Positions 9,256 through 16,968 of a stretch of DNA of 64,000 nt are shown here, in pieces (the stretch's first letter is position 1; the number at the start of each line of letters is the position of its first letter). Origin of the DNA: an alpha proteobacterium AAP38 (GTDB lineage Bacteria; Pseudomonadota; Alphaproteobacteria; Azospirillales; Azospirillaceae). Position numbers and translations under genes: made by a program. The notes below the pieces were generated by a model. The model saw nothing but the letters and a program-made list of their open reading frames with translations. It was not told the origin of the DNA and did not search any database. The DNA lies in NCBI GenBank assembly GCA_001296005.1, contig LJHR01000035.1, positions 221,214 to 285,213 on the forward strand, written 5' to 3'.

Positions 9256-9276
9256 AAAAAAGCGGAAGATGGCCGC
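9256..9276 (-). terminator. Intrinsic terminator of the probable 6S RNA
   Basis: On the minus strand the sequence reads GCGG-CCATCTT-CCGC followed by six T residues and a G. It sits between the proposed 6S RNA body and fau. Confidence 0.6.
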
Positions 9277-9400
9277 CTTGGCCGTTGGTGAATGCTATCC
9301 CTCGTGACCTGTGCAAACAGGTGGGAGCCATATGCCGGCACCACGGCGCCGGTAGGGACAGCCCCCTCGAGGAATGATTATCGGCCCCGGGGATAAAGCG
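9262..9400 (-). ncRNA. ssrS: Probable 6S RNA
   Basis: This position, between zapA and fau on their strand, is the classic 6S RNA locus. The minus-strand sequence can fold as a 6S-like rod. A GGCCG/CGGCC closing stem encloses an open bubble (about 19 nt on one side, 9 on the other). A 9-bp helix GCTGTCCCT/AGGGATAGC (one G-U pair) then leads into a terminal arm with the hairpins CCGGC...GCCGG and CCTGT-TTGC-ACAGG. A terminator with T6 follows. 6S RNA mimics an open promoter and sequesters the housekeeping RNA polymerase. The exact 5' end is uncertain by tens of bases. No covariance model was run. Confidence 0.6.
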
Positions 9401-9437
9401 ACCTGACGCACCAGGCAGCCACCTTCCTGTATCCTAT

Positions 9438-9794
9438 TTAGGCGCGTTCAAGCCGCGCTGCAATGTCTTCGATGCGTTTTGCCAGCGTATCGACGGCGGC
9501 GACCACTTTTGCCTCATCCGCCGGGGCTGTTGCCGGGGCCGGTTGGTGCACAATGGGGGCCGGGGCATGGCCGGCGCGCAGCGACTTGACCTCGGCCCGT
9601 GCCTCCATCAACTCATCCGCCAGCACAATGCAGGTGGCGATCAGGTTCTGCACCTCATGACCCGCCGCACCGCCCGTCAGTTCCTGCATACGGGCATCGA
9701 CATAGGCGGCCAGTTCCAGCAGGCGCTGTTCCTGCCCATCCTCGCAGCTCAGCGAGTGGTTGCGGCCATTCAGGGTGAAATCGACGCGACGCAT
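9438..9794 (-). CDS. zapA: Cell division protein ZapA
   Basis: A 118-residue ZapA, which cross-links FtsZ filaments at the division ring. The N-terminal DFTLNGRNHSLSCEDGQEQRLLELAAYVDARMQEL pattern is the family hallmark, followed by a helical IATCIVLADELMEARAEV segment. A proline/alanine-rich linker and a C-terminal coiled coil complete it. I use the ATG complementary to 9792-9794; a TTG two codons upstream is possible. The start nearly touches the stop of the coiled-coil gene upstream, so the two form an operon. Confidence 0.9.
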   Translation of the reverse strand: MRRVDFTLNGRNHSLSCEDGQEQRLLELAAYVDARMQELTGGAAGHEVQNLIATCIVLADELMEARAEVKSLRAGHAPAPIVHQPAPATAPADEAKVVAAVDTLAKRIEDIAARLERA

Positions 9795-9796
9795 GA

Positions 9797-10063
9797 TCAA
9801 CCTTCCTCAAGCACGCCCTGCAGGCGTGAAATCGCCGCGTCCAGGCGAACCTTCATGACGCGGGCCTGTTCCTGTGCCTGACGTTCGCCATGGCGTGCGG
9901 CCGCCAGTTCCGCCTCCAGCCGCAGCTTTTCCGCCAACCAGCCAGCCGTTCCGGCACCTGCATCCAGCCGTTCCAGCCGGCGCGTCAGGGCGCGGTCCAG
10001 CAGGCCGATGGACTTATCCAGGCGCTCCAGCGCGGCGGTGAGGCTGTCCAAGGCGGGGCTCAT
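9797..10063 (-). CDS. DUF4164-type small coiled-coil protein
   Basis: An 88-residue, almost entirely helical protein (LDSLTAALERLDKSIGLLDRALTRRLERL... LRLEAELAAARHGERQAQEQARVMKVRLDAAISRLQ) of the DUF4164 type found directly upstream of zapA in alphaproteobacteria. The context suggests a division-associated role, perhaps analogous to ZapB, but this is unproven. It is the first gene of the minus-strand zapA operon; its stop and the zapA start are within a few bases. Confidence 0.8.
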   Translation of the reverse strand: MSPALDSLTAALERLDKSIGLLDRALTRRLERLDAGAGTAGWLAEKLRLEAELAAARHGERQAQEQARVMKVRLDAAISRLQGVLEEG

Positions 10064-10403
10064 TCAGGGCGGGTGGACGGATGCCGGCACCATATACGGC
10101 ACAGACGACAGACCTTAGGGGCCGCCCTCCCCCTACGTCAACATTCGCACCGCGAAAAACGCTGGAATCCGCCTTTTGGACCACCCCCATGGCCGGGCAT
10201 CCGCCATGCTTGGCTGTCGCTTGACCCCCCCGATGCTTTTGGCCAATTTGCGGCCACCATTCGGGGGGTATTGGCCGTCGGACCGGGACGGTTGCCGCCG
10301 CCCGTCCGTCCTGTTGCGACACAGCACCAAGTACAGCGCTTTGTTAGAGCAATGTCCGGCCAGACCCAAAGGCCGGCGCCCCGCATGAAAGGCCCTTCGC
10401 GCA
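10064..10403. other. 340-bp divergent intergenic region before tkt
   Basis: This stretch separates the minus-strand zapA operon from tkt. It must contain two promoters. I see two copies of TTGGCC near 10247 and 10271 but no convincing -35/-10 pair, no perfect palindrome and no small gene. The tkt start has only a weak Shine-Dalgarno sequence. Confidence 0.3.
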
Positions 10404-12392
10404 ATGTCGTCCGATCTGACCGCTGGCGTGTCCCACGCCGATCTCGCCAACGCCATCCGCGCCCTGTCCATGGACGCGGTGGAAGCCGCCAAGTCCGGAC
10501 ATCCCGGCATGCCGATGGGCATGGCCGACGTCGCGACCGTCCTGTTCACGCAGTTTTTGAAGTTCGATCCGAAGCGCCCCGACTGGGCCGACCGCGACCG
10601 GTTCATCCTGTCGGCGGGCCACGGCTCGATGCTGCAATACAGCCTGATGTACCTGACCGGGTATGAAGACATCACGCTGGACGAGATCAAGCGGTTCCGT
10701 CAGATGGGCGCGAAGACCGCCGGCCACCCGGAATTCGGCATGGCGCGCGGCATCGAGATGACCACCGGCCCGCTCGGTCAGGGCATCTCCACCGCCGTCG
10801 GCTTCGCCATGGCCGAGCGCATCCTGAACGCCCGCTTTGGCGACGATCTGGTCGATCACACGACCTATGTCATCGCCGGCGACGGCGACCTGCAGGAAGG
10901 CATCAGCCACGAAGCCTGCTCGCTGGCCGGCCATCTGGGCCTGTCCAAGCTGATCGTGCTGTGGGATGACAACCGCATCAGCATCGACGGTTCCACCGAC
11001 CTGTCCTTCACCGAGGATGTGAAGGCCCGCTACGCTGCCTATAACTGGGACGTGTCCGCCGTTGACGGTCATGATCCGGTGGCGGTCGCCAAGGCCATTG
11101 CCGCGGCCAAGCTGACGGACAAGCCGTCGCTGATCGCCTGCCGCACCACCATCGGCTATGGCGCGCCGACCAAGGCCAACACCGCCGGCAGCCATGGCAG
11201 CCCGCTGGGCGCCGCCGAGATCGAAGGCGCGCGCAAGGCCCTGAACTGGCCGCATGCGCCGTTCGATATCCCCGACGCCATCCTGCATGCGTGGCGCCAT
11301 TTCGGTGATCGTGGCCATGTGGCCGTCGATGCCTGGGTCAAGCGTCTGGCGCGTTCGCCCAACCGTCTGGCCTTCAAGGCCGCCATCGCCGGCGACCTGT
11401 CGGCAGAGGCGCGCGCCGCCCTGCACGCCCATAAGAAGGCCGTGTCGGAATCCCGTCCGAAGATCGCCACCCGCCAGTCGTCGGGCAACACGCTGGACGT
11501 CATCGTCCCGCTGATGCCGGAAATGATGGGCGGTTCCGCCGACCTGACCGGGTCCAACAATACCCGCGTCAAGGCCCTGTCCAAGGCCGTGCAGAAGAAC
11601 AGCTGGGATGGCCGCTACGTCCATTACGGCGTGCGTGAGCATGGCATGGCCGCCATCATGAACGGCATGGCCCTGCATGGCGGCATCATCCCCTATTCCG
11701 GCACCTTCCTGGCCTTCTCCGACTATAGCCGCCCGGCCATCCGCCTGGGCGCGCTGATGAAGCAGCGGGTCATCCATGTCATGACCCATGACAGCATCGG
11801 TCTGGGCGAAGACGGCCCGACGCACCAGCCGGTGGAACATATCCCCGCCCTGCGCTCCATCCCCAACCTGCTGGTCCTGCGCCCCGCCGACGCCGTGGAA
11901 GCGGCGGAAGCCTGGGAAATCGCGCTCGACGCCAAGACCCGGCCCAGCGTCCTGGCCCTGACCCGCCAGAACCTGGCGACAATGCGCGTGGAGCACACGG
12001 ACGAGAACCTGTCCGCCAAGGGCGCCTATGTCCTGCGCGAGGCGACCGGCCCCCGCAAGGTTACCCTGCTGGCCACCGGGTCGGAGGTGGAGATCGCCTT
12101 CAACGCGCGCGAAAAGCTGGAAGCCGAAGGCATCCCCACGGCCCTGGTCTCCATGCCGTCCTGGGAACTGTTCGCTGAACAGCCGGAGGCCTATCAGAAG
12201 GCCGTGCTGGGCGATGGTCTGCGCATCGGCGTGGAAGCCATGGTCCGTTTCGGCTGGGACCGCTGGATCGGCGAAAAGGGCGTGTTCATCGGCATGCCCG
12301 GCTTCGGCGAAAGCGCGCCCTACCAGGAACTGTATGCGCATTTCGGCATCACGGCGGATGCCATCGTGAAGGCGGCGAAGGAGCGGCTGTAA
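10404..12392 (+). CDS. tkt: Transketolase
   Basis: A thiamine-diphosphate enzyme of the pentose phosphate pathway and, where present, the Calvin cycle. It transfers two-carbon units between sugar phosphates. The 662 residues are full length. Visible motifs are SGHPGMPMGMADVATVLF, DRFILSAGHGSMLQY, the ThDP/Mg loop AGDGDLQEGISHEA, WDDNRISIDG, GYGAPTKANTAGSHGSPLG, EHGMAAIMNGMALHGG and DSIGLGEDGPTHQPVEH. It lies close to gap, a common glycolysis/Calvin cluster in alphaproteobacteria, although the usual neighbour pgk is not in the window. Confidence 0.97.
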   Translation: MSSDLTAGVSHADLANAIRALSMDAVEAAKSGHPGMPMGMADVATVLFTQFLKFDPKRPDWADRDRFILSAGHGSMLQYSLMYLTGYEDITLDEIKRFRQMGAKTAGHPEFGMARGIEMTTGPLGQGISTAVGFAMAERILNARFGDDLVDHTTYVIAGDGDLQEGISHEACSLAGHLGLSKLIVLWDDNRISIDGSTDLSFTEDVKARYAAYNWDVSAVDGHDPVAVAKAIAAAKLTDKPSLIACRTTIGYGAPTKANTAGSHGSPLGAAEIEGARKALNWPHAPFDIPDAILHAWRHFGDRGHVAVDAWVKRLARSPNRLAFKAAIAGDLSAEARAALHAHKKAVSESRPKIATRQSSGNTLDVIVPLMPEMMGGSADLTGSNNTRVKALSKAVQKNSWDGRYVHYGVREHGMAAIMNGMALHGGIIPYSGTFLAFSDYSRPAIRLGALMKQRVIHVMTHDSIGLGEDGPTHQPVEHIPALRSIPNLLVLRPADAVEAAEAWEIALDAKTRPSVLALTRQNLATMRVEHTDENLSAKGAYVLREATGPRKVTLLATGSEVEIAFNAREKLEAEGIPTALVSMPSWELFAEQPEAYQKAVLGDGLRIGVEAMVRFGWDRWIGEKGVFIGMPGFGESAPYQELYAHFGITADAIVKAAKERL

Positions 12393-12410
12393 ACAACACA
12401 CTTAATTCGC

Positions 12411-12442
12411 AACGGCGCCGGATTTTCCAATCCGGCGCCGTT
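12411..12442. terminator. Bidirectional terminator hairpin after tkt
   Basis: A perfect 14-bp inverted repeat (AACGGCGCCGGATT, loop TTCC, then its complement) lies between the convergent stops of tkt (12392) and the AT-rich gene (12463). The T-run on either side is weak. Confidence 0.7.
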
Positions 12443-12462
12443 CGCACTTTATAAGCATCACT

Positions 12463-13530
12463 TCAGCCAATACGCGACATCACCATGTCAGTCAGATAGC
12501 GGCATCCTTCGCCCTGTGGGTCAAGGTGATCGAAATCACCGAAATGTTCATATTGGAAAAACGGGTCGTCGTAGAAATCGACAATGTCGAAATTTCCGAC
12601 AAGCTTGAACTGCTCACGAACCCAATGAAGCTCCTGAAAATAGCGGTTCTTGTCGTGTAGAACGGCCCTTAAATCATGCCGGCATGGCGGAATCACGACG
12701 AGAACACGATGCCCCATTTCACGGGCTTGCAGCAATATCCGCACTAAATGCAGCGCCTGACCTGCAGTCCGCTTACTCGTGAAATGATTTTCCGCGCGGC
12801 GCTCTACGCCATATTCGTTATTGAAGTATCGGCCATTGCCATATTGCTGCGTGAACCCGAACTGATCGTTCGGCGTTAGGTATCCGGATGACCAATTGGA
12901 AATAATTGGACTTATTGCGTCTATTTTTTCATCGTAATATTTATAATCTATATCAAAAACTTCCTTTATGGGCGCAACCCGCCAGCGGTCTTCTGATTTC
13001 TGCAAAAGAAAGTAAGAAGAAAAAACAGAATAGAAAATAACGACAGTTCTTAGCTTCGACAGATGCCGCGCACCCCAATCATAAACACACGCCGTATGAA
13101 ACATATCCTGTGAAGTATAACATAAATTTACGGACCCTTTCGCCCTGATCGAGTCAAACGCATGATCGCCATGCGAAGAACCAATGACAAGATTAAATAT
13201 TCCATCCCTATTGACCAGAGCCGATGATTTCTTGATATTCAAAATCTTCAAATCCTGAATAACACTACTAGCGATGCCAGCCTCAGGGCCAATGTTCTCA
13301 ATTATTGATTTTTCAAAATTATTCCGGATATTTGCATCAGCGACATCAGCTTGCACGGCACGACGAAAGAACTCAAGGCCATCCCTGTAACCCAGAATTA
13401 ACCCCAAATTATTAAGCGCACCGCTGTGATGCGGATACCGCTCAATGACAACTTGGTATTTTTGTGCAGCCTCGAAAAATTGCCCTTCGATATGCAATTT
13501 TATTGCACTTGCAAAAACATCCGCAACCAT
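12463..13530 (-). CDS. AT-rich TPR plus SGNH-like hypothetical protein
   Basis: A 355-residue protein I cannot assign to a named family. The N terminus (ASAIKLHIEGQFFEAAQKYQ... ALNNLGLIL) is a TPR-like pair of helices. The remainder has features of an SGNH hydrolase: GSSHGDHAF as a possible serine block, and DHLDPQGE near the C terminus as a possible Asp-His block. Alginate/peptidoglycan acetyl-transfer proteins have similar layouts. Base composition and codon use are clearly more AT-rich than all neighbours, which suggests recent transfer. I start at the ATG complementary to 13528-13530, preceded by GGAGGG; an in-frame ATG at 13575 is also possible. Confidence 0.55.
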   Translation of the reverse strand: MVADVFASAIKLHIEGQFFEAAQKYQVVIERYPHHSGALNNLGLILGYRDGLEFFRRAVQADVADANIRNNFEKSIIENIGPEAGIASSVIQDLKILNIKKSSALVNRDGIFNLVIGSSHGDHAFDSIRAKGSVNLCYTSQDMFHTACVYDWGARHLSKLRTVVIFYSVFSSYFLLQKSEDRWRVAPIKEVFDIDYKYYDEKIDAISPIISNWSSGYLTPNDQFGFTQQYGNGRYFNNEYGVERRAENHFTSKRTAGQALHLVRILLQAREMGHRVLVVIPPCRHDLRAVLHDKNRYFQELHWVREQFKLVGNFDIVDFYDDPFFQYEHFGDFDHLDPQGEGCRYLTDMVMSRIG

Positions 13531-13719
13531 ATTCGCCCTCCCCACAAGACAGACTAAATTTTTGCAGGTTTTCATTTTTCCCAGGGGGCATCAAGCGCGA
13601 TCTGGAACGCGCCAACTCCTGCCAAATCTGAGGGATGAGTATTGTTACAAACGCCCGTTGACGCTAATCTGCCATTTCAATAGCTGACTTTACTGCATAA
13701 ACCATCCCGGCAAAGAGTC

Positions 13720-13744
13720 ATTCAGGTAACGCCGTTACCTGAAT
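13720..13744. promoter_or_regulatory. Perfect 25-bp palindrome upstream of gap
   Basis: The arms ATTCAGGTAACG and CGTTACCTGAAT are perfectly complementary around a single C. It lies between divergent genes, 182 bp upstream of gap, and is not followed by a T-run, so an operator is more likely than a terminator. The protein that binds is unknown. Confidence 0.55.
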
Positions 13745-13926
13745 TGCGCCCTTCCTGCAAAAAAACTAAGCTGCAACCCGTGCGCTTCACGCATGGCGGA
13801 AGGGACGGTTGCGCCCTTGTATGCGGGGGGTTCAAGGGTTAATTCGGCTTTGGAACATGGGTCGTCACGCGGCCCATCGGCCCCCGCGCCAGAGCCGGCG
13901 CGGGCGTCGTTCAATCGGAGGAAAGC

Positions 13927-14937
13927 ATGGCTGTCAAAGTTGCGATCAACGGGTTCGGGCGTATTGGCCGTCTGGTTCTGCGCGCGCTCATCGAAAGCGG
14001 CCGCAAGGATATCGTGGTCGTCGCCATCAACGATCTGGCCGACGCCAATTCCAACGCCCACCTGCTGAAGTATGACAGCGTCCATGGCCGCTTCCCCGGC
14101 ACGGTCGAGGTTGTAGACGGCAATCTGGTCGTCAATGGTCACACGATCCGCTCCGTGCAGCAGCGCGACCCGGCCCAGCTGCCCTGGGGTGAGCTGGGTG
14201 TGGATATCGCGCTCGAATGCTCCGGCATCTTCACCAGCCGTGACGCCGCGTCCAAGCACCTGACCGCTGGCGCCAAGAAGGTGCTGATCTCCGCCCCGGC
14301 CACCGACGAAGACCTGACAGTCGTCTATGGCGTGAACCACGACAAGCTGACGGCTGATCACAAGATCGTGTCGAACGCGTCCTGCACCACCAACTGCCTG
14401 GCGCCCGTCGCCCATGTCCTGAACCAGGGCATCGGCATCGCCCATGGCTTCATGACCACCATCCACAGCTACACCGGCGACCAGAACACCGTGGACACGT
14501 TCCACAAGGATCTGCACCGCGCCCGTGCCGCCGCTCTGAACATCATCCCGACCTCGACCGGTGCCGCCAAGGCCGTGGGCAAGGTTCTGCCGGAACTGAA
14601 GGGCAAGCTGGACGGCACCTCGCTGCGCGTGCCGACCCCGAACGTGTCGGTTGTCGATTTCAAGTTCGTGGCCAAGCGCAACACGACCGTCGAAGAAGTC
14701 AACCAGCTGATCAAGGACGCCGCCGCTTCGGGCCCACTGAAGGGTATCCTGGGCGCCTATGCCGAGCCGCTGGTGTCCACCGACTTCAACCATGACAGCC
14801 ACAGCTCGATCTTCGCCCTGAATGAGACGAAGGTCATGGAAGGCAACTTCGTGCGTATCCTGACCTGGTACGACAATGAATGGGGCTTCTCCAACCGCAT
14901 GGGCGACACCGTCATTGCCATGGCGAACGCGGGCTGA
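13927..14937 (+). CDS. gap: Glyceraldehyde-3-phosphate dehydrogenase (type I)
   Basis: It oxidises glyceraldehyde-3-phosphate with NAD(P)+ and phosphate to 1,3-bisphosphoglycerate. The 336-residue protein has the Rossmann start MAVKVAINGFGRIGRL, the catalytic SNASCTTNCLAPV cysteine block, the HSYTGDQ segment, PTSTGAAKAVGKVLPEL and the C-terminal WYDNEWGFSNRM. A GGAGGAAAGC Shine-Dalgarno precedes the ATG. Two hairpins follow the stop. The upstream 350 bp hold a perfect 25-bp palindrome. Confidence 0.97.
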   Translation: MAVKVAINGFGRIGRLVLRALIESGRKDIVVVAINDLADANSNAHLLKYDSVHGRFPGTVEVVDGNLVVNGHTIRSVQQRDPAQLPWGELGVDIALECSGIFTSRDAASKHLTAGAKKVLISAPATDEDLTVVYGVNHDKLTADHKIVSNASCTTNCLAPVAHVLNQGIGIAHGFMTTIHSYTGDQNTVDTFHKDLHRARAAALNIIPTSTGAAKAVGKVLPELKGKLDGTSLRVPTPNVSVVDFKFVAKRNTTVEEVNQLIKDAAASGPLKGILGAYAEPLVSTDFNHDSHSSIFALNETKVMEGNFVRILTWYDNEWGFSNRMGDTVIAMANAG

Positions 14938-14955
14938 TTTCCCGACTGGTCTTTG

Positions 14956-15035
14956 CCAGCGATCTGGTTATCCTGATCGCTGGCCGGATCGACAACAGGG
15001 GCGCCGTTCCGGCGGGAGCGGCGCCCCTGGCATTT
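14956..15035 (+). terminator. Double hairpin terminator after gap
   Basis: Hairpin one pairs CCAGCGATC (14956-14964) with GATCGCTGG (14975-14983). Hairpin two pairs AGGGGCGCCG (14997-15006) with CGGCGCCCCT (15019-15028) and is followed by GGCATTTTG. The second is the more terminator-like. Confidence 0.7.
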
Positions 15036-15078
15036 TGTGAAACCTGCAAACCACAGCCACAAGAAAGGGCGGATGGAC

Positions 15079-15309
15079 ATGACCCCCAATGAAATCGCGC
15101 GGCTTCAGACCTATCTGCGCAAGAACTTCGGCAACGACAAGATCACCGTGAACCCGCCAGCCAAGAAGGGCCAGCCGGTCGAAGTGACCATCGGGGAGGA
15201 ATTCATCGGCACCCTCTACCGCGACGAGGATGATGGCGACGTGTCCTACGCCTTCAACATGACGATCCTGTCGGAAGATCTGCCGAACATCGCACCGGCG
15301 AAGAAGTAA
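15079..15309 (+). CDS. DUF3126 family protein
   Basis: A 76-residue protein (MTPNEIARLQTYLRKNFGND...) with VEVTIGEEFIGTLYRDEDDGDVSYAFNMTIL, matching the small DUF3126 family of alphaproteobacteria. The function is not known. I choose the ATG at 15079 because the AAAGGGCGG Shine-Dalgarno is about 8 bp upstream; the ATG at 15073 is too close to it. The gene follows gap on the same strand, but a terminator lies between them, so it is probably transcribed on its own or by read-through. Confidence 0.85.
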   Translation: MTPNEIARLQTYLRKNFGNDKITVNPPAKKGQPVEVTIGEEFIGTLYRDEDDGDVSYAFNMTILSEDLPNIAPAKK

Positions 15310-15321
15310 GGCCCGTGTTTT

Positions 15322-15400
15322 GTCGCATGCGCTTGCGCTTATGCGACCTACGAAAACGTATGCCGTCGTAGGTCGCATAAGGACGAAGCCCGCATGCGAC
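15322..15400. terminator. Nested palindromes between convergent genes
   Basis: The outer arms GTCGCATGCG (15322-15331) and CGCATGCGAC (15391-15400) enclose inner arms TTATGCGACCTACG (15339-15352) and CGTAGGTCGCATAA (15367-15380). Both pairs are perfect. It lies between the stops of the DUF3126 gene and the aminotransferase, so it probably terminates both. Confidence 0.6.
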
Positions 15401-15407
15401 ATCCCGT

Positions 15408-16781
15408 TTACATCACACCCAGATCCTTGGCCGTGAGGTCCAGCGCCAGCTTGGCCAGCCGCGCCACCTCATCCGCCTCCTCCTTCATCATGGTGAGGGC
15501 GGGGGCGTAGACCAGACTGTCGCGGATGCCCCGCATGATCAGGTTATTGTGAAAACAATGGTCGCGCGCCATCAGGCCGACCTTGCCGCCGCCAGGGAAC
15601 CGCTCCCGCGTCCGGCGGTCCTTTACAATCTCAATGGCGCCGATCATGCCTTCGGAGCGGATTTCACCCACGATTGGGTGACCGACCAAAGCCTCCTCCA
15701 GCTTTTCGCGCAAGTACGGCCCGATCTCCGTTCGCGCGCGGTCCACCAGCCCTTCCCGCTCGATCACCTCCAGATTGGCCAGCGCCACAGCGCAGGCCAC
15801 AGGGTGACCGGAATAGGTGAAGCCGTGGTAGAACTCCCCACCTTCATTGATCAAGGTCTCCGCCACCCGGTCGCCGACCATAACGGCGGAGAGCGGCACG
15901 TAGCCGGACGTGATGCCCTTGGCCAAGGTCATGAAATCCGGCTTGATGCCGTACCGCTGGCTGCCGAACCAATGGCCCAGACGGCCAAAGCCGCAGATCA
16001 CCTCATCCGCGATCAGCAGGATGTCGTGCTCCTTGCAGATGCGGTTGATCTCCGGCCAGTAGCTGTCGGGTGGGATGATCACGCCGCCAGCCCCCTGCAC
16101 CGGCTCCCCGATGAAGGCGGCAACGTTCTCAGGCCCGATCTCCAGGATTTTCTCTTCGACCGCGCGGGCCGCCAGCCGCCCGAACGCCTCCGCGCTCATC
16201 TCCCCCTGCCCTTCGAACGGGTAGGGCGCCATGACATGGGTGAAGCCGGGCAGCGGCAGGCCGCCCTGTTCATGCATCACCTTCATGCCGTTCAGCGAGG
16301 TCGCGGCCATGGTGGTGCCGTGATAGCCATGTTCGCGCCCGATGAAGACGCGCTTTTCCGGCTTGCCCTTCAGCGCCCAGTAATGGCGGGCCATGCGCAC
16401 TATGGTATCATTGGCCTCCGACCCGGAATTAGCGAAGAAGGCGCGGTTCAGGCCCGGCGGAGTCAGTTCCGCCAGCTTGGCCGCCAGCCGCACCGTCGGC
16501 TCCGTCGTGGTCTTGAAGAAGCCGTGATAGAAGCTGAGATCGGTCAGCTGACGATAGGCGGCATCGGCCAGTTCCCGCCGGCCATAGCCGACATTGACGC
16601 ACCACAGCCCGGCCATGGCATCCAGGATGCGGGCACCCGTACTGTCGGTCAGCCACACCCCCTCGGCATGGGTGATGATGCGCGGCCCGCCCAGGGCGGC
16701 CAGTTCCTGATGGTCGGTGAACGGATGCCAGTGATGGGCACCCGAAAGGCGCTTCAACGCGTCGGTATCGATGGTGGACAC
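15408..16781 (-). CDS. Class III PLP-dependent aminotransferase
   Basis: A 457-residue omega-amino-acid/polyamine:pyruvate-type transaminase. Motifs seen are WHPFTDHQEL, DAMAGLWCVNVGYGRREL, FFANSGSEANDTIVRMARHYW (phosphate-binding), GREHGYHGTTMAATSLNGM, FIGEPVQGAGGVIIPP, LLIADEVICGFGRLGHWFGS (PLP-ring aspartate) and TLAKGITSGYVPLSAVM with the Schiff-base lysine. The closest general type is the SpuC-like putrescine/beta-alanine:pyruvate group, but the amine donor cannot be read from sequence. It is a single gene with no regulator beside it. Confidence 0.88.
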   Translation of the reverse strand: MSTIDTDALKRLSGAHHWHPFTDHQELAALGGPRIITHAEGVWLTDSTGARILDAMAGLWCVNVGYGRRELADAAYRQLTDLSFYHGFFKTTTEPTVRLAAKLAELTPPGLNRAFFANSGSEANDTIVRMARHYWALKGKPEKRVFIGREHGYHGTTMAATSLNGMKVMHEQGGLPLPGFTHVMAPYPFEGQGEMSAEAFGRLAARAVEEKILEIGPENVAAFIGEPVQGAGGVIIPPDSYWPEINRICKEHDILLIADEVICGFGRLGHWFGSQRYGIKPDFMTLAKGITSGYVPLSAVMVGDRVAETLINEGGEFYHGFTYSGHPVACAVALANLEVIEREGLVDRARTEIGPYLREKLEEALVGHPIVGEIRSEGMIGAIEIVKDRRTRERFPGGGKVGLMARDHCFHNNLIMRGIRDSLVYAPALTMMKEEADEVARLAKLALDLTAKDLGVM

Positions 16782-16968
16782 AAGTCGTCCCTCCCCAGGA
16801 TCAAGATGCAGATGACGGACAGGCGGCGACCGTCAGACCGGCGGGTTGAACCCGATCCGGGCGCAGAGCAACAGCATCACTTCCTTGGGGCACGGGCCAT
16901 GATAGATCATGCAAAGAGCATAACGCCGACACACGCCGGCGTCACGGCCCCTCCTATCCGAAACAGCA

